Assembly: GCA_039180865.1 (NCBI GenBank)
Contig: JBCDCZ010000006.1
Span: 1 to 44,948, forward strand
Direction of reading: 5' to 3'
From: JBCDCU01 sp039180865
GTDB lineage: Bacteria; Pseudomonadota; Alphaproteobacteria; Rhizobiales; JACESI01
Length of the DNA: 44,948 bases
This document shows, one piece after another, positions 1 to 7,740 of this stretch. Position numbers and translations under genes: made by a program. Position 1 is the stretch's first letter. Each line of letters begins with the position of its first letter. A model generated the notes under the pieces. The model had not been told where the DNA came from. It did no database searches and saw only the letters and a program-made list of their open reading frames with translations.

Positions 1-1
1 A

Positions 2-394
2 ATTCGTCTCGCCCGTGGCGGCTCGAAGAAACGCCCCTTCTACCGGATCGTGGTCGCAGACGTCCGCGCACCGCGTGACGGTCGTTTCATCGAAAAGATC
101 GGCACTTACAATCCACTCCTTCCAAAGGATTCTGAAAACCGTGTCGTACTCGACACCGAACGCGCGCAGCACTGGATCTCTCAAGGTGCGAAACCGACCG
201 ACCGCGTTCTGCGCTTTCTCGACGCCGCCGGTTTGATGTCCCGCGAAGCACGCAACAATCCGAAAAAAGCGTTGCCGGGCAAGAAAGCACAGGAGCGCCT
301 TGAAGAGCAGCGCGCCAAGGAAGAGGAAGCTGCAGCCGCTGCAGCGGACGACTCAGGTGAAGCTGCCGAGGCTGAAGCTGCTGCCGCTGAATAG
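2..394 (+). CDS. rpsP: 30S ribosomal protein S16, 5' end missing
   Basis: S16 is a small-subunit ribosomal protein needed for 30S assembly. The reading frame is open from base 2, so the true start, probably only a few codons upstream, lies outside the window. The visible protein begins IRLARGGSKKRPFYRIVVAD, the classic N-terminal block of the family, followed by FIEKIGTYNPLL. The core ends near the residues encoded at about 290. After that comes an Ala/Glu-rich, low-complexity tail of about 35 residues, which is common in alphaproteobacterial S16 and absent from the short E. coli protein. rimM starts 24 bp downstream, so rpsP, rimM and trmD probably form one operon for ribosome and tRNA maturation. 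Confidence 0.97.
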   Translation: MRLARGGSKKRPFYRIVVADVRAPRDGRFIEKIGTYNPLLPKDSENRVVLDTERAQHWISQGAKPTDRVLRFLDAAGLMSREARNNPKKALPGKKAQERLEEQRAKEEEAAAAAADDSGEAAEAEAAAAE

Positions 395-418
395 GCTTTT
401 TGAAGGGGCAAAAACCCA

Positions 419-985
419 ATGAGCGGCGATCGGCTGATCTGCCTTGGTCAGATTGGCGCCGCCCATGGTGTCAAAGGCCATGTGCGGGTCAAACCTTTTA
501 CTGAGACGCCCGAAGGACTGGCGGATTATGGCCCGCTTCGCAACGAAAGTGGCGAAGCGGGCCTCAAGGTCAGCACCCTGCGGGTTATCAAAGGCGGCAT
601 GCTTGTCATCAAGTTCAAGGGCGTCAATGACCGGGACGCCGCTGAGGCGCTAAACGGCACCAAGCTTTTTGTCGAACGTGCCCGTTTGCCGGGCCTCGAC
701 GACGAAGACGACTACTATGTTGAAGATCTCTTGGGCTTAGAAGCCGTAGACTTGAGCGGCACTCCGCTTGGGACAGTGCGAGCTGTTCACGATTTCGGCG
801 CCGGAGACATTCTGGATATCAAACCGGAATTCGGACCGTCCCTACTCGTCCCCTTCACGAAGAAAGCCGTTCCAATCGTTGATTTTGATGGCCACCGTCT
901 CGAAGTCGACCGCGTCGAGGCAGGTCTTTTCGGTGAGACTGAAGATGAAGACTCGGGCCACCGCGAGAGTGACGAGGACGCATGA
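419..985 (+). CDS. rimM: 16S rRNA processing protein RimM
   Basis: RimM is a cytoplasmic assembly factor that binds the 30S head (protein S19) and helps 16S rRNA maturation. The protein has 188 residues, close to the usual 170-190. The N-terminal domain carries the family block LGQIGAAHGVKGHVRVKPFT, and the C-terminal PRC-barrel carries DDYYVEDLLGLEAVDLSGTP and LLVPFTKKAVPIVD. A GGGG-rich ribosome-binding stretch (about 404-407) precedes the ATG. The last residues are acidic and Asp/Glu rich. The stop overlaps the trmD start by four bases (ATGA), which suggests translational coupling. Confidence 0.97.
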   Translation: MSGDRLICLGQIGAAHGVKGHVRVKPFTETPEGLADYGPLRNESGEAGLKVSTLRVIKGGMLVIKFKGVNDRDAAEALNGTKLFVERARLPGLDDEDDYYVEDLLGLEAVDLSGTPLGTVRAVHDFGAGDILDIKPEFGPSLLVPFTKKAVPIVDFDGHRLEVDRVEAGLFGETEDEDSGHRESDEDA

Positions 986-1692
986 GTGGGCCGCCATTTC
1001 ATATTACAACCCTGACGCTCTACCCGGATATGTTTCCAGGCCCGCTGGCCCAGGCCCTCTCGGGTAAGGCATTGGAAGACGGTCGATGGTCTCTGGACGC
1101 TGTTAACATCCGGGACTTCGCGGAAGACCGTCACCGCTCAGTCGACGATACCCCGGCGGGAGGCGGCGCAGGAATGGTCCTTCGCGCGGACATCCTTGCT
1201 AAGGCAGTTGACTCACTACCACATGACGACCGCCCGCGATTGCTGATGAGCCCGCGCGGAATGCCGCTCACCCAGGATCGGGTTCGCAGTCTTGCGGATG
1301 GGCCGGGAGCCATCATTGTTTGCGGACGCTTTGAAGGTGTCGATCAAAGGGTCATCGAAGCGCGCGACCTGGAGGAAATCTCAGTCGGTGATTACATTCT
1401 TTCTGGTGGTGAAATCGCGGCATTTTCTGTGATCGATGCCTGTGTGCGGCTTCTTCCCGGCGTCATGGGTAAGAAAGAATCCGCTGATGATGAGAGTTTT
1501 GAGAACGGTTTGCTCGAATATCCTCACTACACAAGGCCGGTTCAGTGGGAGGGTCGAACCATTCCAGACGTTCTGACGTCAGGCCACCACGCGCGGATTT
1601 CCGATTGGCGTCTTGAACAGGCGGAAAGCCTGACAGAGAAGCGCAGACCCGATCTGTGGGCACGCTATCTTGAGCAGAAAAAGAACGATTAG
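982..1692 (+). CDS. trmD: tRNA (guanine-N1)-methyltransferase TrmD
   Basis: TrmD methylates G37 of tRNAs next to the anticodon, using S-adenosylmethionine, and so prevents +1 frameshifting. The protein has 236 residues, normal for the family. It shows the SPOUT-fold signatures: LTLYPDMFPG near the N-terminus, LLMSPRGMPLTQ, the knot segment VCGRFEGVDQR, and ISVGDYILSGGEIAA. The C-terminal dimer part contains LEYPHYTRP. Its start overlaps the rimM stop (ATGA). rplS, which often follows trmD, is not found downstream. A small gene on the other strand ends 21 bp after the trmD stop. Confidence 0.97.
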   Translation: MSGPPFHITTLTLYPDMFPGPLAQALSGKALEDGRWSLDAVNIRDFAEDRHRSVDDTPAGGGAGMVLRADILAKAVDSLPHDDRPRLLMSPRGMPLTQDRVRSLADGPGAIIVCGRFEGVDQRVIEARDLEEISVGDYILSGGEIAAFSVIDACVRLLPGVMGKKESADDESFENGLLEYPHYTRPVQWEGRTIPDVLTSGHHARISDWRLEQAESLTEKRRPDLWARYLEQKKND

Positions 1693-1713
1693 CAAAATCG
1701 CAACGAGGATTAC

Positions 1714-1959
1714 CTACTCGTCGTCGTTGTTATCTTCCTCCTCGCGGTCTTCCTCGGTGGGCGCGACAACCGGAACCTCAATGCCAAACAGGGTCAAAGA
1801 GCCTTCACTCACGAAGACGGCACCTCCGGTTAACCGTGTGGGTGCCCTCTTGTCAGTTTTGGTCGCCTCTTCGCGTTTCGAGCCGGCAAGCCCATCCATC
1901 GGCTGAACCACAAGACCGATCAGCAACCCCGCCATAATCAAAGCCTTGTAAGCGCTCAA
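1714..1959 (-). CDS. Small hypothetical protein with N-terminal hydrophobic segment and acidic tail
   Basis: I do not recognise this 81-residue protein. I chose a TTG start at 1959 because GGGAG lies about 9 bases upstream and the product then begins directly with a signal-like hydrophobic segment (ALIMAGLLIGLVVQ). The longer frame back to ATG 2058 would read through a strong hairpin at 2037-2054 and is unlikely. The middle is basic, with a segment TRLTGGAVFVSEGSLTLFGI. The C-terminus is a run of Asp, Glu and Asn residues. It converges on trmD. It is probably membrane-anchored or exported; no function can be assigned. Confidence 0.5.
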   Translation of the reverse strand: MSAYKALIMAGLLIGLVVQPMDGLAGSKREEATKTDKRAPTRLTGGAVFVSEGSLTLFGIEVPVVAPTEEDREEEDNNDDE

Positions 1960-2030
1960 AATGGAAATCTCCCGTTTTTCGCGTGACGCAAAGATACGAT
2001 TCGAGACTACCAGCATTTCCGGGTATAAAC

Positions 2031-2054
2031 AAAAAAGCGACCCCGCAGGGTCGC
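2031..2054 (-). terminator. Rho-independent terminator, minus strand
   Basis: A seven-base-pair stem GCGACCC/GGGTCGC (2037-2054) with a CGCA loop is followed, read on the minus strand, by six T residues (the A run at 2031-2036). It lies 47 bp beyond the stop of the secreted-protein gene at 2101-2355 and would end its transcript before the next minus-strand gene. Confidence 0.75.
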
Positions 2055-2100
2055 TCATTTTGTAAGCTCCGGAATGCTCCGAAGTCCGATGATCACCGTC

Positions 2101-2355
2101 CTAGCGTGGGCCAAGCGGAGCTGATTTCACCGTTTCTGCTACTGGCGCGTCATTCTGCCGGGTTACGGACGAAAGGGCATCGAACCCGTTGAAGGTTGAT
2201 ACGATTGCTGAAAGAGGCGAAGCCACCGGCGTTGCACGTTCAGTCTTTACGGCGACAGGCTCGTAAGTTGAGACATCAACACCAAGATTGCTTTCTGCAA
2301 GCGCCACTGTACCAACAAAGCCAAGCGCCAGAAGGGCGAGAGCGACCTGATACAT
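2101..2355 (-). CDS. Small secreted hypothetical protein
   Basis: This 84-residue product is not recognised. The start is ATG 2355, with a good GAAAGGAAC ribosome site just before it; the frame can be extended upstream, but without a better start. Residues 1-20 form a clear signal peptide (MYQVALALLALGFVGTVALA, cleavage after ALA). The mature 64 residues are rich in Val, Ala, Ser and Thr, contain no cysteine and look unstructured. A terminator follows at 2031-2054. It diverges from the small membrane-protein gene at 2540. It is probably periplasmic; the function is unknown. Confidence 0.6.
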   Translation of the reverse strand: MYQVALALLALGFVGTVALAESNLGVDVSTYEPVAVKTERATPVASPLSAIVSTFNGFDALSSVTRQNDAPVAETVKSAPLGPR

Positions 2356-2539
2356 GATTTGTTCCTTTCTCTTCGAATAGTGACGGCAACGGAAACACCC
2401 TGCCGCCTTGACGAAGAGATAATCTTGACCACTCAGTAAAATAATAGCTGAAAACGACAACGCACTGTTCACAGTATGGTTGACGAAGATGGCCTTGTGT
2501 ATGATCTTCGCGCTACCTAACGCTTTTGGAGGCGATAAA

Positions 2540-2800
2540 ATGTCCGACCCGGTCGATCGTAATGAGGCCGAAGCGCAAAAGGCACGCCGCGATCTGGAGC
2601 GCATTGCTGAACAGTCAGACACGATCGGAAGTTCCGCGCTCGCCCGCATGGCGAAATCGACCGGCGACCGTTTTTCCGCCAAAGACGTGGACCAAGACGA
2701 TAAAATCGAGGTTTGGGGCGCTCGGATCGGCCGCGGGCTTGGCTTGCTCTTTGCCATTGGCCTCGCGATCCATCTGATTTTCACCTACGTTTTGAACTAA
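2540..2800 (+). CDS. Small membrane protein with C-terminal transmembrane helix
   Basis: An 86-residue hypothetical protein. ATG 2540 is preceded by TTTGGAGGCGATAAA, a strong ribosome site, which rules out the upstream in-frame ATG at 2480. Residues 1-60 are charged and probably helical, with many Glu, Arg and Lys residues. Residues about 64-84 form one transmembrane helix (GLGLLFAIGLAIHLIFTYVL). The shape is of a tail-anchored inner-membrane protein with its N-terminus in the cytoplasm. leuD starts 104 bp downstream on the same strand, so co-transcription is possible. I cannot name a family. Confidence 0.65.
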   Translation: MSDPVDRNEAEAQKARRDLERIAEQSDTIGSSALARMAKSTGDRFSAKDVDQDDKIEVWGARIGRGLGLLFAIGLAIHLIFTYVLN

Positions 2801-2877
2801 CCCCCGAGCGGAAGAATCTCGAGCTTTATCCGCGTCGGCTTTTTGTTGAATTTACATGGGCTTTGGCGCTAAACCCT

Positions 2878-2896
2878 CTCCAGATAGCTCTGGAGG
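2878..2896 (+). promoter_or_regulatory. Hairpin covering the leuD ribosome-binding site
   Basis: A perfect seven-base inverted repeat, CTCCAGA and TCTGGAG, with a TAGC loop spans 2878-2895. The 3' arm contains most of the GGAGG Shine-Dalgarno sequence (2892-2896) of leuD, whose ATG is at 2905. In RNA the stem would hide the ribosome site. The stem has only seven base pairs and there is no T run, so it is not a terminator. It could reduce leuD translation; whether anything regulates it is unknown. Confidence 0.45.
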
Positions 2897-2904
2897 ACAG
2901 GATT

Positions 2905-3510
2905 ATGCAGAAATTCGATAAGCTGACGGGTGTCGCCGCACCCCTTCCGATCGTCAATGTCGACACTGACATGATCATTCCCAAGCAATATCTGAAGACG
3001 ATCAAACGCACGGGCCTTGGCGAAGGCCTTTTTTCCGAGATGCGCTATCGGGAAGATGGCAACCTCAATCCGGATTTCGTTCTGAACAAGGACGCCTATA
3101 AGGGCGCGTCAATTATCGTTGCTGGAGACAATTTCGGTTGCGGTTCATCCCGTGAGCACGCGCCCTGGGCGCTCCTCGATTTCGGCGTTCGCTGCATCAT
3201 TTCAACGAGCTTCGCCGATATCTTTTATAACAATTGCTTCAAGAACGGTATCTTGCCAATCGTGGTCTCGGAAGAAGAACTCGCCAAGCTCATGGATGAC
3301 GCCGAGCGCGGCGCCAACGCCACGCTTTCCGTCGACCTTGAATCGCAGACAATCAAGGGGCCGGACGGTGGCACAATTACGTTTGAAATCGATCCCTTCA
3401 AGAAACACTGCCTTTTGAATGGCCTCGACGACATCGGGCTTACGATGGAAAAGGCGTCTCATATCGAGGGTTTCGAAACCAAATTGTCGTCCGAACGCCC
3501 CTGGGTATAG
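2905..3510 (+). CDS. leuD: 3-isopropylmalate dehydratase small subunit
   Basis: LeuD is the swivel-domain subunit of isopropylmalate isomerase, which converts 2- to 3-isopropylmalate in leucine synthesis. It works with LeuC, which is not in this window. The start ATG 2905 has GGAGG 8 bases upstream; an open frame extends back to 2713 but gives an unrelated N-terminus. The 201-residue protein matches the family length. It shows NVDTDMIIPKQYLKTI near the N-terminus, then the family signature AGDNFGCGSSREHAPWALLDFG and SFADIFYNNCFKNGILP. It converges on the M23 peptidase gene and lies upstream of leuB. Confidence 0.97.
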   Translation: MQKFDKLTGVAAPLPIVNVDTDMIIPKQYLKTIKRTGLGEGLFSEMRYREDGNLNPDFVLNKDAYKGASIIVAGDNFGCGSSREHAPWALLDFGVRCIISTSFADIFYNNCFKNGILPIVVSEEELAKLMDDAERGANATLSVDLESQTIKGPDGGTITFEIDPFKKHCLLNGLDDIGLTMEKASHIEGFETKLSSERPWV

Positions 3511-3536
3511 CCGCTGATCGCATCAAATCAGATGCG

Positions 3537-4640
3537 TTACGGTTCAACGAATGCCCGCTCCCGGCGGCGCACAACCGCTTCGCCATCGCGAATGATTTCT
3601 ATCAAAACCTCGTAAGCACCGGGCTTTGGCGGTCGCGCCTTTCCGGCAAAGGCAAAATACGCTGCCTGGTGGCGCGGTCGCGGTTCGCTCATATGTTCAG
3701 CGAAAATCCCGTCTGGGCCCGTCACAAGCACGCGCATGCGATCCCCCGCCTTCATGTTGATGGCCCAACCATAGCCGATCATTCTTGATGAGCGACCGGT
3801 AGGGGCACCCGGTAATCTGTCATAAACAAGATCACCGAGTTCAAACCGGTCTTCAGCAAGACCCGCCTGGATTATGGCTTCACGCGATCGGATCATCTCA
3901 TAACTAAATGATCCAAAGGGAACGGCTCCGTCTTCGACGGCGACCGGCGCATTGCAATGCTCGGGAGCAGCTTCAAGACCAGTCATCGGATCAATCACAT
4001 TGCCATTGCGGCGGACGGTCAAATGGAGATGCGGAAACTGAGTATGACCTGACGCGCCGATCAATCCGATCGGCTCACCACGCTGGACCGTCTCGCCTTC
4101 CTTAACCCGGACTGATCCGCGGAACATGTGACAATATTGGCTCGTATACCCCCCTTCATGGCGGATCACGACACCGTTGCCGCATTCACGACCGGCGACA
4201 GCGGCTAGAGATTGGGCATCGAAAACGAGCCGGTCCGCAACACCATCGCGGGTTGCAACAACAGTTCCCTCGGCAATTGCGAGGACCGCAAAACCGCGAT
4301 TCATATCGGTGAGGTTCGGGACCCGTATGTCGATCCCTTTGTGCCCATCATAGCTTGCGCCACCACAAAAGGTATCGAGCACTTGTTGGCTCGGGTCGAG
4401 ATCGATCAAATTCTGCAGGTAACAGGTTTCATTCAGGTTGCAAGAAACCGGAAAAGCAAAGGGAATGGGCCTATAGGGCGTCGAAGGAAGCGCCGCGTTG
4501 TCCGGGCTGCCTCCATCCTGTTGGGCGACGCCCGGGAGAGGTGCAAAGGCTAACAGCGGCACCGTCAACGACAACACAGCCGCGCTCCGCAAAAAAATTG
4601 GCACTGACATCGTGCGGCTTCGACGAGACAATGTGACCAT
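3537..4640 (-). CDS. Secreted M23 (LytM-type) metallopeptidase
   Basis: A predicted exported zinc peptidase or LytM-domain protein acting on, or regulating enzymes that act on, peptidoglycan. I place the start at ATG 4640 (367 residues), with GAGGA upstream; ATG 4676 would add 12 residues. Residues 1-40 form a signal peptide ending VAQ. The LytM core runs from about residue 95 to 220. The expected zinc ligands are present: H100 and D104 in GHKGIDI, and the HLH pair H204/H206 in PHLHLTV. H171 may be the catalytic His. These ligands suggest an active enzyme rather than a degenerate LytM activator. The roughly 140-residue C-terminal part is beta-rich and unassigned. Several cysteine pairs fit a periplasmic location. 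Confidence 0.85.
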   Translation of the reverse strand: MVTLSRRSRTMSVPIFLRSAAVLSLTVPLLAFAPLPGVAQQDGGSPDNAALPSTPYRPIPFAFPVSCNLNETCYLQNLIDLDPSQQVLDTFCGGASYDGHKGIDIRVPNLTDMNRGFAVLAIAEGTVVATRDGVADRLVFDAQSLAAVAGRECGNGVVIRHEGGYTSQYCHMFRGSVRVKEGETVQRGEPIGLIGASGHTQFPHLHLTVRRNGNVIDPMTGLEAAPEHCNAPVAVEDGAVPFGSFSYEMIRSREAIIQAGLAEDRFELGDLVYDRLPGAPTGRSSRMIGYGWAINMKAGDRMRVLVTGPDGIFAEHMSEPRPRHQAAYFAFAGKARPPKPGAYEVLIEIIRDGEAVVRRRERAFVEP

Positions 4641-4790
4641 GATTTTCTCAGATTCCTCTGGTTCGACACCCGGCATGAGGTTGCTTCGATGAGCGTCCGT
4701 GACTATTGATCACCCCGACCTGAAAAAGAAGCGTGAATGCGCCTTTAGCATGGCGCCACTTCTATAGATCATTTCGAAAGGATAGCATCG

Positions 4791-5912
4791 ATGGCAACCC
4801 ATAAAATCTTACTTCTACCGGGTGATGGCATCGGACCTGAAGTCTGTCACGAAGTCACCACGATCATCGACTGGATGAATGAGAGTAAAGCGCTCGGTGA
4901 CACGACATTCGAAGTCGAGACCGATCTCGTGGGCGGTGCCTGCTATGACGAGCACGGCGTCTCCATTACCGAAGATACGATGAAAACCGCCCATGAGGCT
5001 GATGCGATCTTATTCGGCGCAGTGGGCGGGCCGAAATGGGATGACGTGCCTTATGATCACCGGCCTGAAGCCGGGCTCCTTAGGCTTAGAAAAGACCTTA
5101 CGCTCTTTGCCAATCTACGCCCCGCGATCTGTTACCCGGCTTTGGCTGATTCCTCATCGCTCAAGCGCGAAGTGGTCGAGGGGCTCGACATCCTTATCCT
5201 GCGCGAGCTCACGGGCGGCACCTATTTCGGCGAGCCAAAGGAAATCATCGATCTCGGTAATGGTCAAAAGCGCGGCGTCGACACGCAGGTCTACGATACT
5301 TACGAGATCGAGCGCATCGCCAAAGCCGCGTTCGACCTCGCCCGCAAACGCGACAACAAAGTCTGCTCGATGGAAAAACGCAATGTGATGAAGTCGGGCG
5401 TTTTGTGGAATGAGGTCGTCACCGAAACCCACAAGAACGGATACGAAGATGTGGAACTGACGCACATGCTGGCCGATGCAGGCGGTATGCAGCTTGTACG
5501 CTGGCCGAAACAGTTCGATGTGATTGTGACCGACAATCTTTTCGGAGACATGCTCTCGGATGTGGCGGCGATGCTGACAGGTTCACTTGGCATGCTTCCG
5601 TCTGCCTCGCTTGGCGAAGAGAACGCGGCAGGTACGCGCCATGCCATGTACGAGCCAGTGCACGGCTCCGCACCGGACATTGCCGGTGAGGGTAGCGCCA
5701 ATCCGATCGCCATGATCGCGTCTTTTGCGATGGCGTTGCGTTATTCGTTCGGACTGACGGAGGCGGCAGACTGTGTAGAACGATCGATTGCATCCGTTCT
5801 CGATCAAGGCCTGCGCACTGGCGACATCATGTCCCAAGGGATGACCAAGGTCGGCTCAAACGGCATGGGCACCGCAATTCTTGCAGAGATACAAATGGAC
5901 TACGAAAAATAG
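4791..5912 (+). CDS. leuB: 3-isopropylmalate dehydrogenase
   Basis: LeuB oxidises and decarboxylates 3-isopropylmalate to 2-ketoisocaproate with NAD, the third committed step of leucine synthesis. The 373-residue product has the family N-terminus ILLLPGDGIGPEV, the loop AVGGPKWDD, the substrate Arg block LRLRKDLTLFANLRPA, RELTGGTYFGEP, and the metal-binding signature VTDNLFGDMLSDVAAMLTG. YEPVHGSAPDIAG lies near the C-terminus. GAAAGGA lies about 9 bases before the ATG. It is divergent from the M23 gene; the 150 bp between them should carry both promoters, but I see no convincing hexamer pair. Confidence 0.97.
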   Translation: MATHKILLLPGDGIGPEVCHEVTTIIDWMNESKALGDTTFEVETDLVGGACYDEHGVSITEDTMKTAHEADAILFGAVGGPKWDDVPYDHRPEAGLLRLRKDLTLFANLRPAICYPALADSSSLKREVVEGLDILILRELTGGTYFGEPKEIIDLGNGQKRGVDTQVYDTYEIERIAKAAFDLARKRDNKVCSMEKRNVMKSGVLWNEVVTETHKNGYEDVELTHMLADAGGMQLVRWPKQFDVIVTDNLFGDMLSDVAAMLTGSLGMLPSASLGEENAAGTRHAMYEPVHGSAPDIAGEGSANPIAMIASFAMALRYSFGLTEAADCVERSIASVLDQGLRTGDIMSQGMTKVGSNGMGTAILAEIQMDYEK

Positions 5913-5971
5913 GCGTTGGCGCGGTTCACAACTGCGCTTGAATTTCATCGTGATCCCGCCACATCGCAGGC

Positions 5972-6466
5972 ATGACGCAATCGAAAGAAAGCCTGCTTGT
6001 GGCCCGCGCAATATGCCTGATCGCACTACTCCTGGTGTTTGCTGTGACGTTTGACCGGGACGCTGAGGCCCGCACCCTGCGGGCCTATGACTGGCAAAAC
6101 CGCATTCTTCTCGTCTTCAGCCCCTCTATGAAAGGCGAGACGATGAAGACCCAGCTTCGATGGATTGATCAAAACCGCGATGATCTGATTGAGCGCGATT
6201 TTGCGGTCTTCGCGATCCTGCCGGATCAGGTCAAAACACTGATCGTTTCGCGTGGAGCCGATCCTCTGGCGACCTCCAAAGCGACCGCTGCAGCAATCCG
6301 CAAGCGCTATAAGGTCAAGGATGACGATTTTCAGGTGCTCTTGATTGGTAAGGATACCGGAGTAAAACGCCGCTCCAATGAACCCTACCGCAACAATGCA
6401 GCACTCGATCAGGTGGACCGCATGCCCATGCGCCAGCAGGAAATCATTGAACGCGGTGGCAGCTAG
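5972..6466 (+). CDS. DUF4174 family exported protein
   Basis: A 164-residue protein whose C-terminal 130 residues match the DUF4174 pattern as I know it. It opens with a WQNRILLVFSPS segment, a long central helix pair, and closes with FQVLLIGKDTGVKRRSNEPYR and DRMPMRQQEI. Residues about 12-26 are hydrophobic (ICLIALLLVFAVTF) and are read as a signal peptide or anchor. No strong ribosome site precedes ATG 5972, so the start is less certain. Members are usually periplasmic proteins of unknown function with a thioredoxin-like look, but no CxxC is seen here. It lies 59 bp after leuB and converges on the dehalogenase gene with only 9 bp between stops. Confidence 0.8.
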   Translation: MTQSKESLLVARAICLIALLLVFAVTFDRDAEARTLRAYDWQNRILLVFSPSMKGETMKTQLRWIDQNRDDLIERDFAVFAILPDQVKTLIVSRGADPLATSKATAAAIRKRYKVKDDDFQVLLIGKDTGVKRRSNEPYRNNAALDQVDRMPMRQQEIIERGGS

Positions 6467-6475
6467 CGTGACACC

Positions 6476-7363
6476 CTAGCCGTCGATCCCGGCTAACCAT
6501 CCAGCAAGCGCCTCACCGATCTGATCCGGGCTGTCTTCCTGAATAAAATGGCTTCCGGCGACCTGAACCTCGGTCTGGTTTTTGAAGGTGCGAACAAAAT
6601 CCCGAAGTTTACCGCCCAGGATCGCTCCGGGGGACGCATCGACAAAGAGCTTCGGAAATTCGGTGGTGGGAAGCCAAGCCGCATAGTCCGAAACGATTTG
6701 GACCACGTCTTCAGGTTCCCCGGCAATCGGGATTTGTCGCGGCCACGACAATGTCGGCCGGCGGTCTTCACCAGGCGTCTTGAAGGGCCTGCGATAAACG
6801 TCCATTTCCTCATCGGTGAGCTTGCGGAGGATTGACCCTGGCAGAACGGCTTCAATGAAAACGTTCTTTTCAAGCACCATCTCTTCGCCAGCTTCGGAGC
6901 GAAACCCCTGGAACACACCGCGTGCGGCTTCCGGCCAGGCATCCCAATCCGGGACCGGCGCAATGATCGCCTCCATGAAGCAGATACCCTTAACGCGATC
7001 CGCGTTTCGGCGCGCCCAATCAAAGCCGAGCGCTGACCCCCAATCGTGGATGACGAGAACAACCGGTCCATCCGGTACCACCGCATCAATAAAGCCATTC
7101 AGATATTCGCGATGCTCCACAAAGCGATAACTCTCAGGCCCCGGGTCATCGAGTTTTTGAGAATCCCCCATTCCGATGAGGTCCGGTGCGATCGCCCGAT
7201 AATCATCGCTCACATAGGGCATAATGTTGCGCCATAGATAAGATGAGGTGGGATTGCCGTGCAGAAAGAGCACCGTTGGGCCGGAACCAAGGTCCACATA
7301 GGCCATTGTTTTACCGTTTACGGTGACAAAGGACTTCTCGTGTTCTTGAGCCGATAATGGCAT
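6476..7363 (-). CDS. Haloalkane dehalogenase (alpha/beta hydrolase)
   Basis: A 295-residue alpha/beta hydrolase resembling haloalkane dehalogenases of the DhaA/LinB type, which split carbon-halogen bonds with water to give an alcohol and halide. ATG 7363 is chosen because GGAGAGGAG lies just upstream; a TTG at 7384 would add seven residues. Key residues fit the subfamily: HGNPTSS with the halide-binding N37, the nucleophile D107 in HDWGSALG with halide-binding W108 next to it, catalytic acid E131 in FMEAI, and base H272 in AGSHFIQEDSPDQIG. The lid region spans about residues 140-210. The real substrate cannot be read from sequence. It sits alone between amino-acid genes. Confidence 0.87.
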   Translation of the reverse strand: MPLSAQEHEKSFVTVNGKTMAYVDLGSGPTVLFLHGNPTSSYLWRNIMPYVSDDYRAIAPDLIGMGDSQKLDDPGPESYRFVEHREYLNGFIDAVVPDGPVVLVIHDWGSALGFDWARRNADRVKGICFMEAIIAPVPDWDAWPEAARGVFQGFRSEAGEEMVLEKNVFIEAVLPGSILRKLTDEEMDVYRRPFKTPGEDRRPTLSWPRQIPIAGEPEDVVQIVSDYAAWLPTTEFPKLFVDASPGAILGGKLRDFVRTFKNQTEVQVAGSHFIQEDSPDQIGEALAGWLAGIDG

Positions 7364-7740
7364 GGCGTCTGCTCCTCTCCTCAATTTCCCGTCTTCAAGT
7401 ATTCGGCATCATGCCAAGGTTCAACGACAATGCAATTGACTTCCAAATCCTCTGGGGTCATAGAAACGTCCCAACAGAGCCTTCGGGCTCTCAGCAGCTT
7501 TGAGCGGATCAACAATGATCGGGTTTGCCGAAAAAACAGGGACTACGACACGCGCGCCGAAACCGGCTGCGGGTGAACGGACCGTGTTTTTCATTGTCAC
7601 GAAACCGACCCTCAAAACGACCAAGACCACCTGACACCCGCATTTCTTTCCGTGCTCTCCCTGGAAGAAATGCCGGGAGAAGCGCAAATGACGCCTTAGG
7701 CTCAACGCGCGGTCGGGAGAGGCGAAGAAAGGAAGAAGAC
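7364..7740. other. Intergenic region upstream of asd
   Basis: These 377 bp lie between the divergent dehalogenase and asd starts and should contain both promoters. A small hairpin AGAGCC-TTCG-GGCTCT occurs at 7476-7491 without a T run. Open frames on both strands here lack ribosome sites and family features, and I do not call them as genes. I saw no recognisable riboswitch. Confidence 0.5.

Noticed and set aside
7476..7491. Hairpin with a TTCG loop upstream of asd, considered as part of a lysine riboswitch
   Set aside because: Only one short stem was found; no lysine-riboswitch core or T run follows, so it is left as an isolated hairpin.
7421..7705. 94-codon minus-strand frame upstream of asd
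   Set aside because: No ribosome site, basic low-complexity product, and it occupies the expected promoter region of asd.
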